Of a stretch of 64,000 bases of DNA, positions 27,001-38,335 are shown one piece after another. The stretch spans positions 9,318,495-9,382,494 of the forward strand of contig CM034133.1 of NCBI GenBank assembly GCA_019914995.1, given 5' to 3'. Under the pieces are notes generated by a model. That model ran no database searches. It saw nothing but the letters and a program-made list of their open reading frames with translations, and was not told where the DNA came from. The position numbers and the translations under genes were made by a program. Position 1 is the first letter of the stretch; each line of letters begins with the position of its first letter. Origin of the DNA: Acanthochlamys bracteata. Its lineage: Eukaryota > Streptophyta > Magnoliopsida > Pandanales > Velloziaceae.

Positions 27001-30000
27001 ACTTGCTGCAACTTTATTCTCATCATTTATACAAGGGCCCATTTATCAAATTTCTTGAGCGTTACTAATACATGATAATGTGACACTTCCCTGTGCCTGT
27101 TCTTTTGCCCCACTCAGTTTGGGAATGTCTGTTAACACTTGGTGTCTTTTGCAGGCATTTTCTGTAATTGCTAATTCACCACTCCAGTTAGATCTTTCAT
27201 GTGTTTTAGATCAAGTAGTTTCCGAACTAACAACATTTCTTCGAAAGGTATGCTTCAAATAGCTTTGTAAATTGCATGTGGGTACATTTAATTTCCATCG
27301 TCACTGTAAATGTCTGAACAGTATCTAGCTATTAGTTAAGTAAGTTTAGATGCTCAAACTATTTTTCTAATCTTCCTTTAGGCCAACAGGGCACTTAGGC
27401 AGGCTACACTTGCCACTCTAAATTCCCTTGTTATTGCATATGGTGATCAAATTGGATCAGCTGCTTATGAAGCTATTATTGTTGAACTTTCAACTCTTAT
27501 AAGGTTCTGGTCTTCCTACACAGTTTGTATTTATTCCATCTCCAAGGGGCCACATTCTAATTTTGTTTTTTTTTCTTTTCATCCTCCAGTGACACGGATT
27601 TGCATATGACTGCTCTTGCTTTGGAGCTGTGCTGCACGCTGATGACTGATAGAAAATCTAGTGAAAGTGTTGCCCTAGCTGTGAGACATAAAGTCCTTCC
27701 TGAGGCTCTGATATTGGTCCGGAGCTCGTTGTTGCAGGGTCAAACTCTGCACGTAAGGTCCACTTCACTTTTCCTTTATTATAAGAACACAGTTTGGATG
27801 TGTGACCATACTAATTGACAAGATACAAAGTGAGTATACGCCAACAAGTAGTTGTTGCGCCAATCCGGACAAGTTAAAGGAAGGTAGGCTTAGGTTGTTC
27901 AGACATGTCTTGCGTAGACCAAAATATGATGCAGTGCATAAGAGTGATGCGATTACATTAGAACGCTTTAGGAGAAAAAAAGGGGTAGCCCAAAATTAAC
28001 TTGGCATAGGGTGGTAGCGAAGGATTTAGATCTTTCGCTGAATCTGGTTTGTAATGGAACGAAACAGAAAGACAAATTCATGTATCTGACCCCACTCAAG
28101 TGGGATAAATGCTTTAATTTGTTGTTATTGTATAAAAGCACAGTTCTTTTTTTCTTTTTTTTTGTTGCTCTTTTTTTTTAGACTTCTTCTTTAACTAAAT
28201 TATTAATCCATTCCATTTTGCAGGCACTTCAAAACTTCTTCGGCTCTATGGTTCATTCAGCCAATACAAGTTTTGATTCATTATTAGATTCACTTCTCTC
28301 AAGTGCAAAACCATCTCCACAGTCAGGAGGTCTAACGAAGCAGGCTTTATATTCAATTGCTCAGTGTGTTGCTGAGCTTTGCTTAGCAGTTGGCGATCAG
28401 AAGTGTGCATCCACAGTTGAAATGCTTAAAGGGATTCTAAGAAGTGATAATAACACAAATTCTGTAAGCTCTTGTCCCTTCCTACTTGTCTCTTAATTAT
28501 CATGCATCCTTGCACTGTTCATTATTTTATGTGTGCATGTTGGGTTACAATAAGTTAGAAACTTAGTCAATCTGAAATCATGATCCATTATTTCAAGTAG
28601 CAGACATGTTTTTTTTTTAATCTATAAAGCCATGTAAATGTTTAGAGGTAACATGTACCACAGTTTTGAGAACTGGCATTAGATACTAATTTAGGTGCAA
28701 GTTGTCTGTGTCATGGTACACTATCAAATAAAAGTTTCCAATTGATCCGTTTAGTTCTCAAACATTGCCCTGAAATTGTTTTTGGAGATTAAGAAGAAGT
28801 ATCAAGTTTATTTGAACCATAATTCTCCCAATTGAAAGCTTAGCTTTCTATAGGCATATTCTGTGTTATGTGTCTATAATGTATTTGTGATCCTAGTGAC
28901 GTGATGTTCTTTTATTCAGAACATAATTCCTTTTCACCAGCTGACCTATACACTTAATGTTTCTATTTTGCTTGATGTATACACTATTGCCATTCAGGCT
29001 AAGCAGCACTTGGCCTTACTATGCCTAGGGGACGTTGGAAGGAGGAAAAATCTTAGCAGGCACACTAACATAGAAAGCATTGTCGTTGAGTCATTCCAGT
29101 CACCTTTTGAAGAGATCAAATCTGCTGCATCATATGCTCTTGGAAATATAGCAGTAGGCAATTTGTCGAAGTACTTGCCATTTATATTGGATCAGATTGA
29201 TAATCAACAGAAGAAGCAATACCTTTTGCTCCATTCCTTGAAAGAGGTGGGTAGATTGCTGGTGGTTGTGTTATAGCTTCTCTTTAAATGTTGCATTGTC
29301 GACATTCTTCATATGAAAATATCTGTTTAAATGTTCCATTACTGACATTCTTTCTACAAAATTATTAGGTTATCTCTAGACAATCCACAGATCAAGCTGG
29401 GAAGGGTGAACTTCAAGATTCATATGTTGATAAGATACTGAATTTGCTCTTTAACCACTGTGAAAGTGAGGAGGAAGGAGTTCGCAATGTAGTGGCAGAA
29501 TGTTTGGGGAAAATCGCACTTATTGATCCTAACAAGCTTGTTCCTGCACTAAAGGTACAGAATGTGCATGCTACTTTCAAAGCATATTACAATCTTAATT
29601 TTGAAACATTTTGCAGGTCCGGACATCAAGTCCAGTTGCTTTCACAAGGGCAACTGTTGTCATTGCAGTCAAGTATTCCATCGTTGAACGCCCTGAAGAA
29701 ATAGATGAAATATTACAATCAGATATTTCGACATTCTTGATGCTAATCAAAGATAGCGATCGAGTAAGTGTTAATTAACTGTACTGCTTTGTTATTGTTA
29801 AAATATTATTCCTGTCTTCTTGATCTTTTTCCTTTGCAGCATGTTCGACGTGCAGCTGTACTAGCACTCAGTACAGCTGCACATAATAAACCAAGTCTTA
29901 TCAAGGGGCTTCTGCCAGAACTTTTACCTCTTTTATATGATCAGACTGTGATAAAGGTGGGTTTTGGTCTGCGTACGTCCTTTTTCAATTACTTCGCCAA

Positions 30001-31479
30001 TCATAGTCTTGGACAATAATATTATCAATTCGCTGCCTTTATTGTTTCTTCTTTTCAGCAAGAACTGATCCGTACAGTGGATCTTGGTCCTTTCAAGCAC
30101 ACAGTTGATGATGGCCTTGAGCTTAGAAAAGCCGCATTTGAGTGTGTAGATACCTTACTGGATAGTTGTCTTGATCAAGTTAATCCTTCTTCATTCATTG
30201 CCCCTTATCTCATTTCTGGGTTATCTGGTGAGTACTCCATTCTTTTGGATGACAAAGGTGCTCAGTGATTGTGCAAAGAAGTTGCGCAAAAGCAATTAAT
30301 CTTCAGACTTATATTTGTCATAACATGTGCAAATTTATTTATTTCTTCAAATTCCAGACCATTATGATGTCAAGATGCCTTGCCATCTTATTCTTTCGAA
30401 GCTTGCAGACAAGTCCCGTGCTGCTGTTCTCGCAGGTTGGTACTACCACTGGATAAATTACTTGACAGATTTCTTGTTGTCTCCAGGTGATGGTTTTTAT
30501 TTTTCTCCTGTTTCTTTTGCCAGTTCTCGACTCATTGCTTGAACCTCTTCAGAAGACCATCAGTCATAAACCAAAGATGGATGCTGTGAAGCAAGAAGTT
30601 GATCGCAATGAGGATATGATCAAAAGTGCTTTGCGGGCTATTTCTTCCTTGAACCGCATAAGGTCACAGTTTGTTTAATCTTATCAGATTCTTGCAGTTC
30701 TAGTAAATTTTCTATCAAAGATAGACCCTAGTTTTCACTAGGGTGCTTGCTGAACACAGAAGTGTTTTCTCTTATTCTGTTTTACTTTCTTTTTAATTAG
30801 ACATTGCTATGGTGTGTCTTGATATAACATTTTCCAATGCCTGCCTAGACTTTAAAGTCTCGCAATATTTGCTTTTTGTTAGTAGAAGACTTCAACTCTA
30901 TGTCTGAATTAGAAGGTTATTCCTTGGCATTTCAATTCTAGCTCAACATTATGTATAAGACGCTTCATTTAGTTCTCAATAGGCCAGAGATCGTCAATCT
31001 TAAATCTCTAGGTATTGACTTCAGTGACCTGTTAAACCACTTCATAATTTTCAACCAGTGATATCTAAGATCAGAACAAAATTGCTTTATAAGATCAGAA
31101 CAAAATTGCTTTATAACCTTCAAATCCTCGAGATAATAAATATTGCCATCAGTAGGATGTTTGATTAGAGGTTCAGAGTGACAAAAGTTGTTTGGTGCTC
31201 ATCTGCTTTCTGTGTAAATTCCTGGATACACGAGCAAATGCAATTTCAGTGGTTTGAATTTCAGATGCAACTTATCTACCGGGATTATACGGTAGAAATC
31301 AAACTAGTCTTATTCACAGTATCACTTGAGCTTGGCACTGTTTTATGTCCAATATTTAACTTCCCTTTCTGTTTCTTTTCAGTGGTGCAGAATGCAGTAT
31401 GAGGTTCAAGATGATGATGAATAACATCATAACTACCCCATCGCTTGCGGAGAAGTACAATTCTGTACGTTCAGAATGA
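21049..31479 (+). CDS. CAND1: CAND1, cullin-associated NEDD8-dissociated protein 1, complete
   Basis: The product is a 1221-residue HEAT-repeat protein. CAND1 binds un-neddylated cullins and exchanges substrate receptors of SCF-type ubiquitin ligases; in plants it is needed for normal auxin signalling. Coding exons: 21049-21084, 21171-21340, 21974-22184, 23087-23252, 23366-23495, 24004-24118, 24212-24369, 24474-24597, 24850-24900, 24986-25068, 25147-25231, 25308-25409, 25491-25589, 26256-26366, 26440-26523, 26590-26730, 27155-27247, 27382-27503, 27590-27752, 28224-28463, 28998-29246, 29369-29554, 29617-29763, 29840-29956, 30059-30227, 30358-30435, 30524-30662, 31383-31479. They sum to 3666 nt with every phase consistent. 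It starts [12 protein letters not shown], has an acidic loop before [15 protein letters not shown], contains [15 protein letters not shown] and [20 protein letters not shown], and ends EKYNSVRSE. The length equals that of other plant CAND1 proteins. Intron 24598-24849 is GC-AG; intron 27753-28223 contains a LINE fragment. Confidence 0.97.
27795..28131 (+). mobile_element. RTE-type LINE 3' fragment inside a CAND1 intron
   Basis: Translation gives [20 protein letters not shown], the end of a reverse transcriptase of the plant LINE type whose usual form is RLRWFGHV.RRP; after a stop, the DNA continues with the conserved 3' end TGGGATAAATGCTTTAATT and a TTG-rich terminus. The insertion is in the same direction as CAND1. 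It is bracketed by ATAAGAACACAGTT (27781-27794) and ATAAAAGCACAGTT (28132-28145), 12 of 14 identical, a target-site duplication. It is 5'-truncated and degenerate, hence inactive. Confidence 0.75.
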
Positions 31480-33279
31480 TATTGGATAGATGGAAACCTT
31501 GAGCTTAAGAGGGTGGATGGATTTATTTTTGAGAGAACTCCGGTGCACTAAAATTCACAGAGCTGCTCGGTTTTGGCAAGTGCATTGAGCTACTGGAAAT
31601 ACAAATGTCCTGCACAATATTAAAAATCAGTTTTTATCAGCTGAGTTATGTGCACCCTTCTGGTGATCTAAAGCGGGCTGGCTAGATGTATATACTATTG
31701 AAACTGAGCATTTGTTGGAAGACAATGCTAAACTAAACTGTATAGATTTTTTTTTTGGATTGCTCAGAAGTTTAGGAAACATTTTCACCTAGATGGATTT
31801 GGTATTATACAGCTTGTGCATTTTGATTTCATTGTAAGCTCGAAAATCTCATTAGAATAGTTCTTTTCTTTTCAAAGTCATCTGTAGGGTGGTCTTAATG
31901 CTTCATTAGCTACAATTGCTGAATGAGTTGATTGATCATAACTTGTTTCGTCATCATCATCTCACTAGTTGATCGATGGCCACGATTGAACCAAGCTTGA
32001 ACTGTATACTTATGTTTCACTCAATTATCATTGTACAACTGAATGTGGATATATTAGTCAGGGGACGTTCGTGAGTGTTATAAATTTTTTTTTAAAAATA
32101 AAGTATTTTAGGAATATTTCAAAATATAAGTTTATTTGTTTTATTTTAAAAAATAATAAATAAAATAATAATAACTTTTTATATGTAATTTTGTTATATT
32201 TTTAATTTTAAATAAATTCTGTATAATATTATAAAAAATTTATTAAAATATTTAAATAAAAAGTTGGAATAAAACATTTTTCAAATTTGTCTATATTATT
32301 ATATAGTTTGAATAAAGATGTGTTCAAATATTTGTAATTGAGTTCCGTAAAAATAAAAATTAAAAAGTAGAGTTTTTTTAAAAATAAATTGAAAGTTGAA
32401 GTTCAGTATTTGTATTCAATAATTTTTTAAACTAACCTAAAAATTAAAAAATAGAATTGCATTGGAAGATGAGCGAATAAAAAAAATTAAAACTGAATTT
32501 TGATATATGAATTTTTCTGAATTTTTTATGCAAATAAAATATATAAATTATTTAGAATTTCAAATTTGGTAAAAAAATTATAGTTACTTTCGTTTTGAAA
32601 CACGTCCTAATTCTTTAGGTTGGTTCTGTCCTTAATTCGTTATGCATTAACCGGCGCCTCGCTTGTGTTGCTTAATGCTGATTTATCTTTGATTTAATTA
32701 CTCCGTTCGTCGAATGAATACTCTTTTGGTAGAGATGATTAATATTCTACAGTTGTAGATTGATCGAATCAAAAGAATACGTCGAACATTTTTCATTGCT
32801 ATAAATAGAAAAACCAGTTGGATTTTTTACCGTCTTGATTATGAACGATATGAAATAAATATATCAATCAATAATTGAATCAAATAGTTGAAGGAATTAT
32901 CTACCGTATTTTCTAAAATTAATCGCCACTGGATCACGTATTAACACGTGAAATTTTATCTCGTTCGTGATCGAAACAACAACGAAGATCAATAGAAATT
33001 GAACCTTAGCATGAAAACCAAATAAGCGAATCTCTTCATAAGAAGGAACACTAGCATTAATCAACACGAAACAAGCTTTAACATGTACAATAAAACATAG
33101 GAAGTTTTTTCACATATTACATTTACCAAATTTCCACTACAACGAAAAACTACAGCACACAACAAATACTTAAATATTCTCGTAATACGACGACGATACA
33201 TTAACTACTCAAGTAACTACTACATATAAGCAATAACGCCGTCATGCATAGATCGATAGATACCATTACCATTGTTGAT
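31480..33279. other. CAND1 3' UTR and AT-rich spacer
   Basis: The first few hundred bases are probably the CAND1 3' UTR. About 32060-32290 is an AT-rich MITE-like tract beginning GGGGACGTTCG, and 32316-32607 is a clear MITE. The rest up to the MADS gene probably includes that gene's 3' UTR. No other gene is seen. Confidence 0.5.
32316..32607. mobile_element. MITE of the long subfamily, TAA duplication
   Basis: It begins AGATGTGTTCAAAT and ends TTTTGAAACACGTCC with TAA on both sides. The inner signature GTAATTGAGTTCCGTAAAAA matches the copies at 6162 and 19106. Confidence 0.7.
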
Positions 33280-33864
33280 TCAAGGAGACTGATGAGAAAG
33301 AGCAGCACCATGAACAGCGCCGGAGCCGAACGCCGGAGCAAGAAGAAGAGAAACACCAGCGGCTTCACCCGCCGCTGCCTGTTTCTTCAACTCTCCCATT
33401 CTAAGGTACATCATGTCCAGACTCGCACTAACATAGTTAGCAAACAAGCAGAGGTCTTCGTAAGAAGCACGATCTAATTCATGCATGATGTTTCTTCCGG
33501 TAAGCCACTCGCCGATCTTGATGTCCATGGCAAGATCTCCGTTCACGCGAAGCTGCTTCTCGAAGCTGCTCTCAAGCTTGTCCATCTGTTCCTTTACAAA
33601 AGCTTCTTGGTTCATTGGTTTCTTGAACCTTTGCATGTCAGGAACAGAGCGGTAGTCCTTGAGAACAGTGACAGCTTCTTCGAGTGAAGGCCATATCTCC
33701 GGTGAAGCGTTAGGGTTCTCGTAAACGAGAGCACACCCCCTAACACCGCAGAGAACAGTGAGCTCGTTGGCTTTCTTGAACAAGCCTTGGGTTCTCTTTT
33801 TCAGCACTGATCTCCTCATCTGTTCGTTCTGGATCACTGCAAGCTTCACCTTCTTCCTCGCCAT
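33280..33864 (-). CDS. Type I (M-gamma) MADS-box factor, AGL80-like
   Basis: This intronless gene encodes 194 residues. The N-terminal MADS domain (about 1-60) starts MARKKVKLAVIQNE and includes KKRTQGLFKKANELTVLCG, then CALVYENPNASPEIWPS, the pattern of M-gamma type I proteins such as AGL80 and PHERES1. Following QEAFVKEQMDKLESSFEKQ is a helical region typical of the group, and there is no K-box, which separates it from type II floral MADS proteins. The Ala/Gly-rich C-terminus is low complexity. Relatives act in the central cell and endosperm as heterodimers with M-alpha partners; that role is inferred from family only. Lack of introns and isolation amid repeats suit the fast-evolving type I class. 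Confidence 0.9.
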   Translation of the reverse strand: MARKKVKLAVIQNEQMRRSVLKKRTQGLFKKANELTVLCGVRGCALVYENPNASPEIWPSLEEAVTVLKDYRSVPDMQRFKKPMNQEAFVKEQMDKLESSFEKQLRVNGDLAMDIKIGEWLTGRNIMHELDRASYEDLCLFANYVSASLDMMYLRMGELKKQAAAGEAAGVSLLLAPAFGSGAVHGAALSHQSP

Positions 33865-35695
33865 TGTTTATTCAAATTTTGCAGAAAGTGTTTGTGTTGT
33901 TGACATGAAGGATGTGAGAGAGTTATTTAAAGCGATGATGGAAGGGTTTGGTTCAAAGAATGTGATTAGGGTTACAGCTTTTCACATAGCATGATTTGAG
34001 TTGGCTTAAAATAATTTTTAAATTTTATAAAATATTATTTATTAAAAAACGTAAAATAAAAATTAGAATTTTTTTAGAAAATGCACTCATAATTATTGAA
34101 ATGTTTGACTGAACAGAAATTAGAGCGCAGTAGAAGTTGATATCAAACCCTAAACCTTACTCAAAGAGTGAAATTACTTAGAACTTATAAAAGCTCAGAG
34201 AAAATATGAAGGTAGTAACGAAGAATTATTAAAGTCTCTTTGACAGGTCTTACTATGTTAGTGAGATTTTATTGTATAAACTGTGGATTTTTATGTTGGT
34301 ATTTCTCATAAAATATTGTAATTTATTTTGGTATTTTGATCGTATCGATATTTATATTTTGGTATTTGGTATAAAAACTATTAATCAAAACTACGTAAGG
34401 GAATTTTTTGTAGCGCAGTACATAATTATTTCATATGTCGTAGCATATATATATATGTAATATATATATATAATGTTTGAATTAGTAATTAATGAGTGGA
34501 ATTATTGATCTTTTTATGAGGTACTGAGTTGTAACTGAGTTTAATGTCATAGTTAACAAAACGGAGTGTGCATTTCATGAGTTACAAGTTGTAACAAACT
34601 TTCATAATCATGTTACGATGGGTGCGTTTGAAAAAGCGTTTTCAAAAAACTATTTTTTAATTTTTAATTTTATATTTTTAATATATATTTTATAAATATT
34701 TAAAAATTTTATTTAGAATTTTAAAAAATATAAAAAAATTTTACGTAATAAGATCTTTTTATTGTATATTTTTATTAATTTTTTTGAGATAAAAAAAATA
34801 AAACTCATTTTTTTAAAAAAAAAAATATATTTTTTTATTTTTTATTTTATAAATATTTATAAACGCCCCATCGTGAATATATCCATGCCTTTAGTTACCA
34901 AATAGATACTTTCTCTTTAGACATGTTTTCGTATTTTTCTAATACAGCCGTTTGATTAAAGATGTATTTACTTTGAGATAAATTTGAATTTTAAAAAATA
35001 AATTTAAAAATTATTGATCAATTAAAACTATTTAATAAAAAATAAATTTATTTATATTAATTTATATTAATATTAAATTTTAAATTAAAATTTATTTTAT
35101 ATTAAAAATAAGTTTAAAAAAATTGAAATTCGCGGCGCAGAAAAAACCCTTGCCTAAGCAATCATAAAATCACGATTCATTCAATAGTTTGAGAAATATA
35201 TTGAACCGATTTGACTAAATTATAATCGTTCGATTATTTTATGGTTAATTAGAAAGATACGCAAGGCTGTTTATATAATTAGAAGGTAATTGCTCCACCT
35301 TAGAATTGGATAAAATTGGTCTTGATAGTGTCAAGTAAATAAAATTCTTCCGATTTATTTGATGATTTGATTTGATTTGTTATTTTTTATTTAATCCACA
35401 TGAAGTCTCCAACTTAGAAGCAATAACAAATTGAACTTGGACTTTGATTTCGTCAATAATAAAACAAACGCAAGCAACGTTTACCTTTTTGAATCTTTGA
35501 AGCAAACAAAACCCAAATGAAACAAATATCAGCGGGTTGTTTTCTTTTCAAGATAACTGAGCCGAACCGAACCGAATTCAACCGGAGTTAAGTGGGTTTA
35601 GTACTTCATACATGAATATTTCCAAGGAATGCAAGGAAATAGCGATTTGAATCGAACAGAAATAACTAGATTTAACTCGTCGGCGTTTGTTCCGA
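33865..35695. other. AT-rich spacer with MITE
   Basis: Beyond the MADS promoter the region holds a MITE-like element at 34616-34873 and a TA-rich microsatellite near 34446-34473. Short open frames here lack protein-like composition. Confidence 0.5.
34616..34873. mobile_element. MITE-like element with CGATGGG-type ends
   Basis: The left end is CGATGGGTGCGTTTG and the right end, inverted, is CGATGGGGCGTTT, extending the GGGTGCGTTT repeat by five bases. The internal AT tracts follow the copies at 11415 and 12850. No clear flanking duplication is seen once CGAT is counted as part of the ends. Confidence 0.55.
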
Positions 35696-35845
35696 GTCAA
35701 CGCCGACAAGGGTTAGTGCATTAGTAGTGGGATCTTAGTGGCCACTCCAACCGTTGAAAAGTCAATTCTTAGTTTCCATCATAAAAAAAGTCAAATACTT
35801 AGACCAATGATTTAGTCAACGTCATCTTCTGTATATATATATATA
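35696..35845 (+). promoter_or_regulatory. Chitinase promoter: four W-box cores and TATA box
   Basis: GTCAA, the reverse of the WRKY core TTGAC, occurs at 35696, 35761, 35790 and 35815, all within 125 bp. A TATATATATATATA run at 35832-35845 is the likely TATA box. WRKY factors commonly drive defence-linked chitinase genes, so this cluster is a plausible elicitor-response module. Confidence 0.5.
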
Positions 35846-35905
35846 CACCTCCATAAAGGTTCCAGGCAATCTACAATGCATCCAAGATCAAGCTCAAGCA
35901 AACCC

Positions 35906-36911
35906 ATGGCTTCTTCTTCTTCTATGATTATCTTCTCGCTGCTGGTGCTGCTGTTTCCAGTGATCTCTTCCGGTGCTCGGCATCAAACTGCGAGGGGTGT
36001 ATCAGCTATCGTCTCAGAGGATACGTACAAGACAATGTTCTTGCATAAAGACGATAACGCGTGCCCGGCGAGGGGGTTCTATCCTTACGACGCCTTCGTT
36101 GAAGCAGCTAAATGCTTCCCGCAGTTTGGTAACACCGGAGATATCGCTACTCGTAAGCGTGAGGTTGCTGCCTTCTTGGCGCAGATCTCCCATGAAACAA
36201 CAGGTACGTTTTGACTTTGCTGATGATCTATCGGCTGAAATATTTTTTGGATCGAGTGATTACAAGTAAATGACGAAATGGTGAATTCTGTAGGTGGATG
36301 GGCGACGGCGCCGGACGGCCCGTACGCATGGGGCCTTTGCTTTAAGGAGGAGATAAGTCCGGCGAGCAACTATTGCGACTCGACAAACAAGCAGTGGCCA
36401 TGCTACCCTGGCAAGTCCTACCATGGAAGAGGACCTATTCAACTATCATGGTACAATTTTCTGCACATTAAAACAATCGAGTTATTAAACGAATTCTTCT
36501 ACGATGCAGACGATTGATTTTGATTTATGTTCGTTTTGAATTAGGAACTACAATTATGGACCAGCTGGGCAGGCCTTGGGGTTTAACGGGTTGCAAAACC
36601 CGGAACTGGTAGCAAACAACTCAGTCATAGCATTCAAGACGGCGCTGTGGTTTTGGATGACAAAACAAAAGCCGAAGCCCTCCTGTCACGACGTGATGGT
36701 CGGAACTTATCGTCCGACTCCGGCGGATATCGTGGCTAATCGTACAGCGGGATTCGGTCTCGTTACCAATATCATCAACGGCGGACTCGAATGCGGCATA
36801 CCGGACGACAGCCGGGTTAACGACAGGATTGGGTACTTCAAGAGATATGCTGGGCTTCTTAATGTAGATGTCGGGCCTAATTTGGATTGCGCAAATCAAA
36901 AGCACTACTGA
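35906..36911 (+). CDS. GH19 chitinase, secreted, without chitin-binding domain
   Basis: Exons are 35906-36203, 36294-36450 and 36545-36911 (GT-AG, phases consistent), giving 273 residues. A signal peptide covers about residues 1-23 (hydrophobic [17 protein letters not shown]). The mature part is a family 19 endochitinase that cleaves chitin with inversion of configuration. The acid/base residues are present: E97 in SHETTGG and E119 in LCFKEE, 22 residues apart as in barley chitinase, followed by [17 protein letters not shown] and ALWFWM. No Cys-rich hevein domain lies between signal and catalytic domain, so this is class II-like. An ATG at 35876 would add 10 residues but lies only about 30 bases after the TATA box, near the expected transcription start; the ATG at 35906, in a good context (CCCATGGC), is preferred. 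The Glu is kept, unlike in chitinase-like CTL1 proteins. Confidence 0.93.
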
Positions 36912-37679
36912 ACTTTACAGATTGTATTATGTCATCAGGCCCATTTAAGGCCCATTCCATGGCCTTCTCCATAAATTAACGATAACCAACAGAAATAAAG
37001 ATTGTTAAATTGTATAATGCCATGGATTACTCGCAATTATTACTCATCTTTGGAAATAAAATTAATTAGCATTAGAAAAAGAGCAATTAATTAGTTCAAA
37101 TCAATCGAAATCATATCATCACAAAATATCAAAGTTAGGATAGGAACAATGAATAGAATAATTCCCTCACAGATAAAGACGTATATGGTTGGGCTGTCAT
37201 TATCTCTTCCTCACAAATACTAATTAATTAAAGTTTCATTAATAATAAAAATAAATCCACCAGGTACGTGTTCTTCACTAAGATGAAGATGCTAGAAGAT
37301 GGTGACTGCAATCAAACGCAGAACATAATTCTTTTCTTTTATTTTCTTTTCATGAAGATAAGATGAGAACAGAATAAGGTAAAAAAACACAATTACAGAA
37401 GAAGAAGATGATGATTTCTTCAAAAAGTAAATCAATCAAGAACAAGAGAATCCACAACACTAGCAATTCAATATAACTAACATGGGAAGATTAATAATAA
37501 TAATAATAATAACAATAATATAAAGCGAAAGACTAGCGTATTATATTACATATACATATGATAATGAACAGATCAAGCAAGAAAAATAACAACATCAACA
37601 ATAACAAACAAGAGTCAGAAACTCATCAACAACAGAAATCTCTCTCTCTCTGTGTTTGTGTTTCTATTGCCTTCTTCAT
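36912..37679. other. Convergent 3' UTR region between chitinase and RCI2
   Basis: No gene is seen. The two flanking genes converge here, so both 3' UTRs probably lie in this segment. A (TAA/AAT)n run is present at about 37491-37518. Confidence 0.5.
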
Positions 37680-37984
37680 TCAAGGGTATTTGGTGATTGC
37701 ATAGATAGCATAGATTATTCCTGGAATATATCCCAAGATTGTCAGCAGCAAACAGATCCAGAACTCCACCTATACGCAACAACAAATTAATTCATCATAA
37801 TGAACACAAACTCAGCAAAGCAAAGATTGAATCTTTTTTTTCTTTTTTTGGTAGATTTTCTACTGCTGTAATTTTTATTTTTTCAAGTATATGCACTTAC
37901 CCCGCAACCATATTTCAAGAAAACACCGAGTGGTGGAAGGATGATGGCGACGATGATATCGATGCAGCTCGCCGTACCAGCCAT
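37680..37984 (-). CDS. RCI2: RCI2/PMP3 small hydrophobic plasma-membrane peptide
   Basis: Two coding exons on the minus strand, 37984-37901 and 37769-37680 (GT-AG, phase 0), encode 57 residues starting MAGTASCIDIIVAIILPPLG and ending AITKYP. This is the PMP3/UPF0057 family: two transmembrane helices, about residues 7-25 and 32-52, joined by the conserved FLKYGCGVEFW loop. Plant members (RCI2A/LTI6) are induced by cold, salt, drought and ABA and limit sodium entry by affecting membrane potential. The intron falls in the loop, at the position seen in other plant members. Upstream sites for ABA and cold response are listed separately. Length is normal and nothing is missing. Confidence 0.95.
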
Positions 37985-38092
37985 CTCACGAACACAAAAC
38001 AAAGAAAAAACTTTCTTCTTCCTTCTTGGATAGAAATCAAAGAGCAAGAGCAGAGTGTTTGAGGAAGAAAACTGAAACCCTCTGTCGTTCCG

Positions 38093-38335
38093 ATTTATAG
38101 AACAGTCCGCACGAGCGATTCGTGTCGCCCACTGCTACGTGGATCGGTTGTTGGTTTACCACTCACTAATCACTACCCTTTAAGTAATCGCTCAACTTTT
38201 GACACGTGTACGTTGAACAGATATACACAAGAGTTTTCGCACCTGTGAAATTGAACGTTTGGTCCACTACTTCGGTGGCACACACGCACGTCCACGTTCT
38301 GACGCTACTTCCGGTGGCCGGTCACCAGCGCCGAC
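38093..38335 (-). promoter_or_regulatory. RCI2: RCI2 promoter with TATA, two ABRE/G-box and one DRE core
   Basis: Reading towards the gene, there is GCCGAC (CRT/DRE core) at 38330-38335, CACGTGT (ABRE/G-box) at 38203-38209, ACGTGG (ABRE-type) at 38137-38142 and TATAAAT at 38093-38099, about 110 bp before the ATG. The combination fits the cold- and ABA-induced expression known for RCI2 genes. These are motif matches only. Confidence 0.55.

Noticed and set aside
27802-27999. A separate small gene or extra exon within CAND1
   Set aside because: It matches a LINE reverse transcriptase end, and the flanking CAND1 exons join in phase without it.
35876-35905. Upstream ATG as the chitinase start
   Set aside because: It lies at the expected transcription start, about 30 bases after TATA, and adds a polar stretch before the signal peptide.
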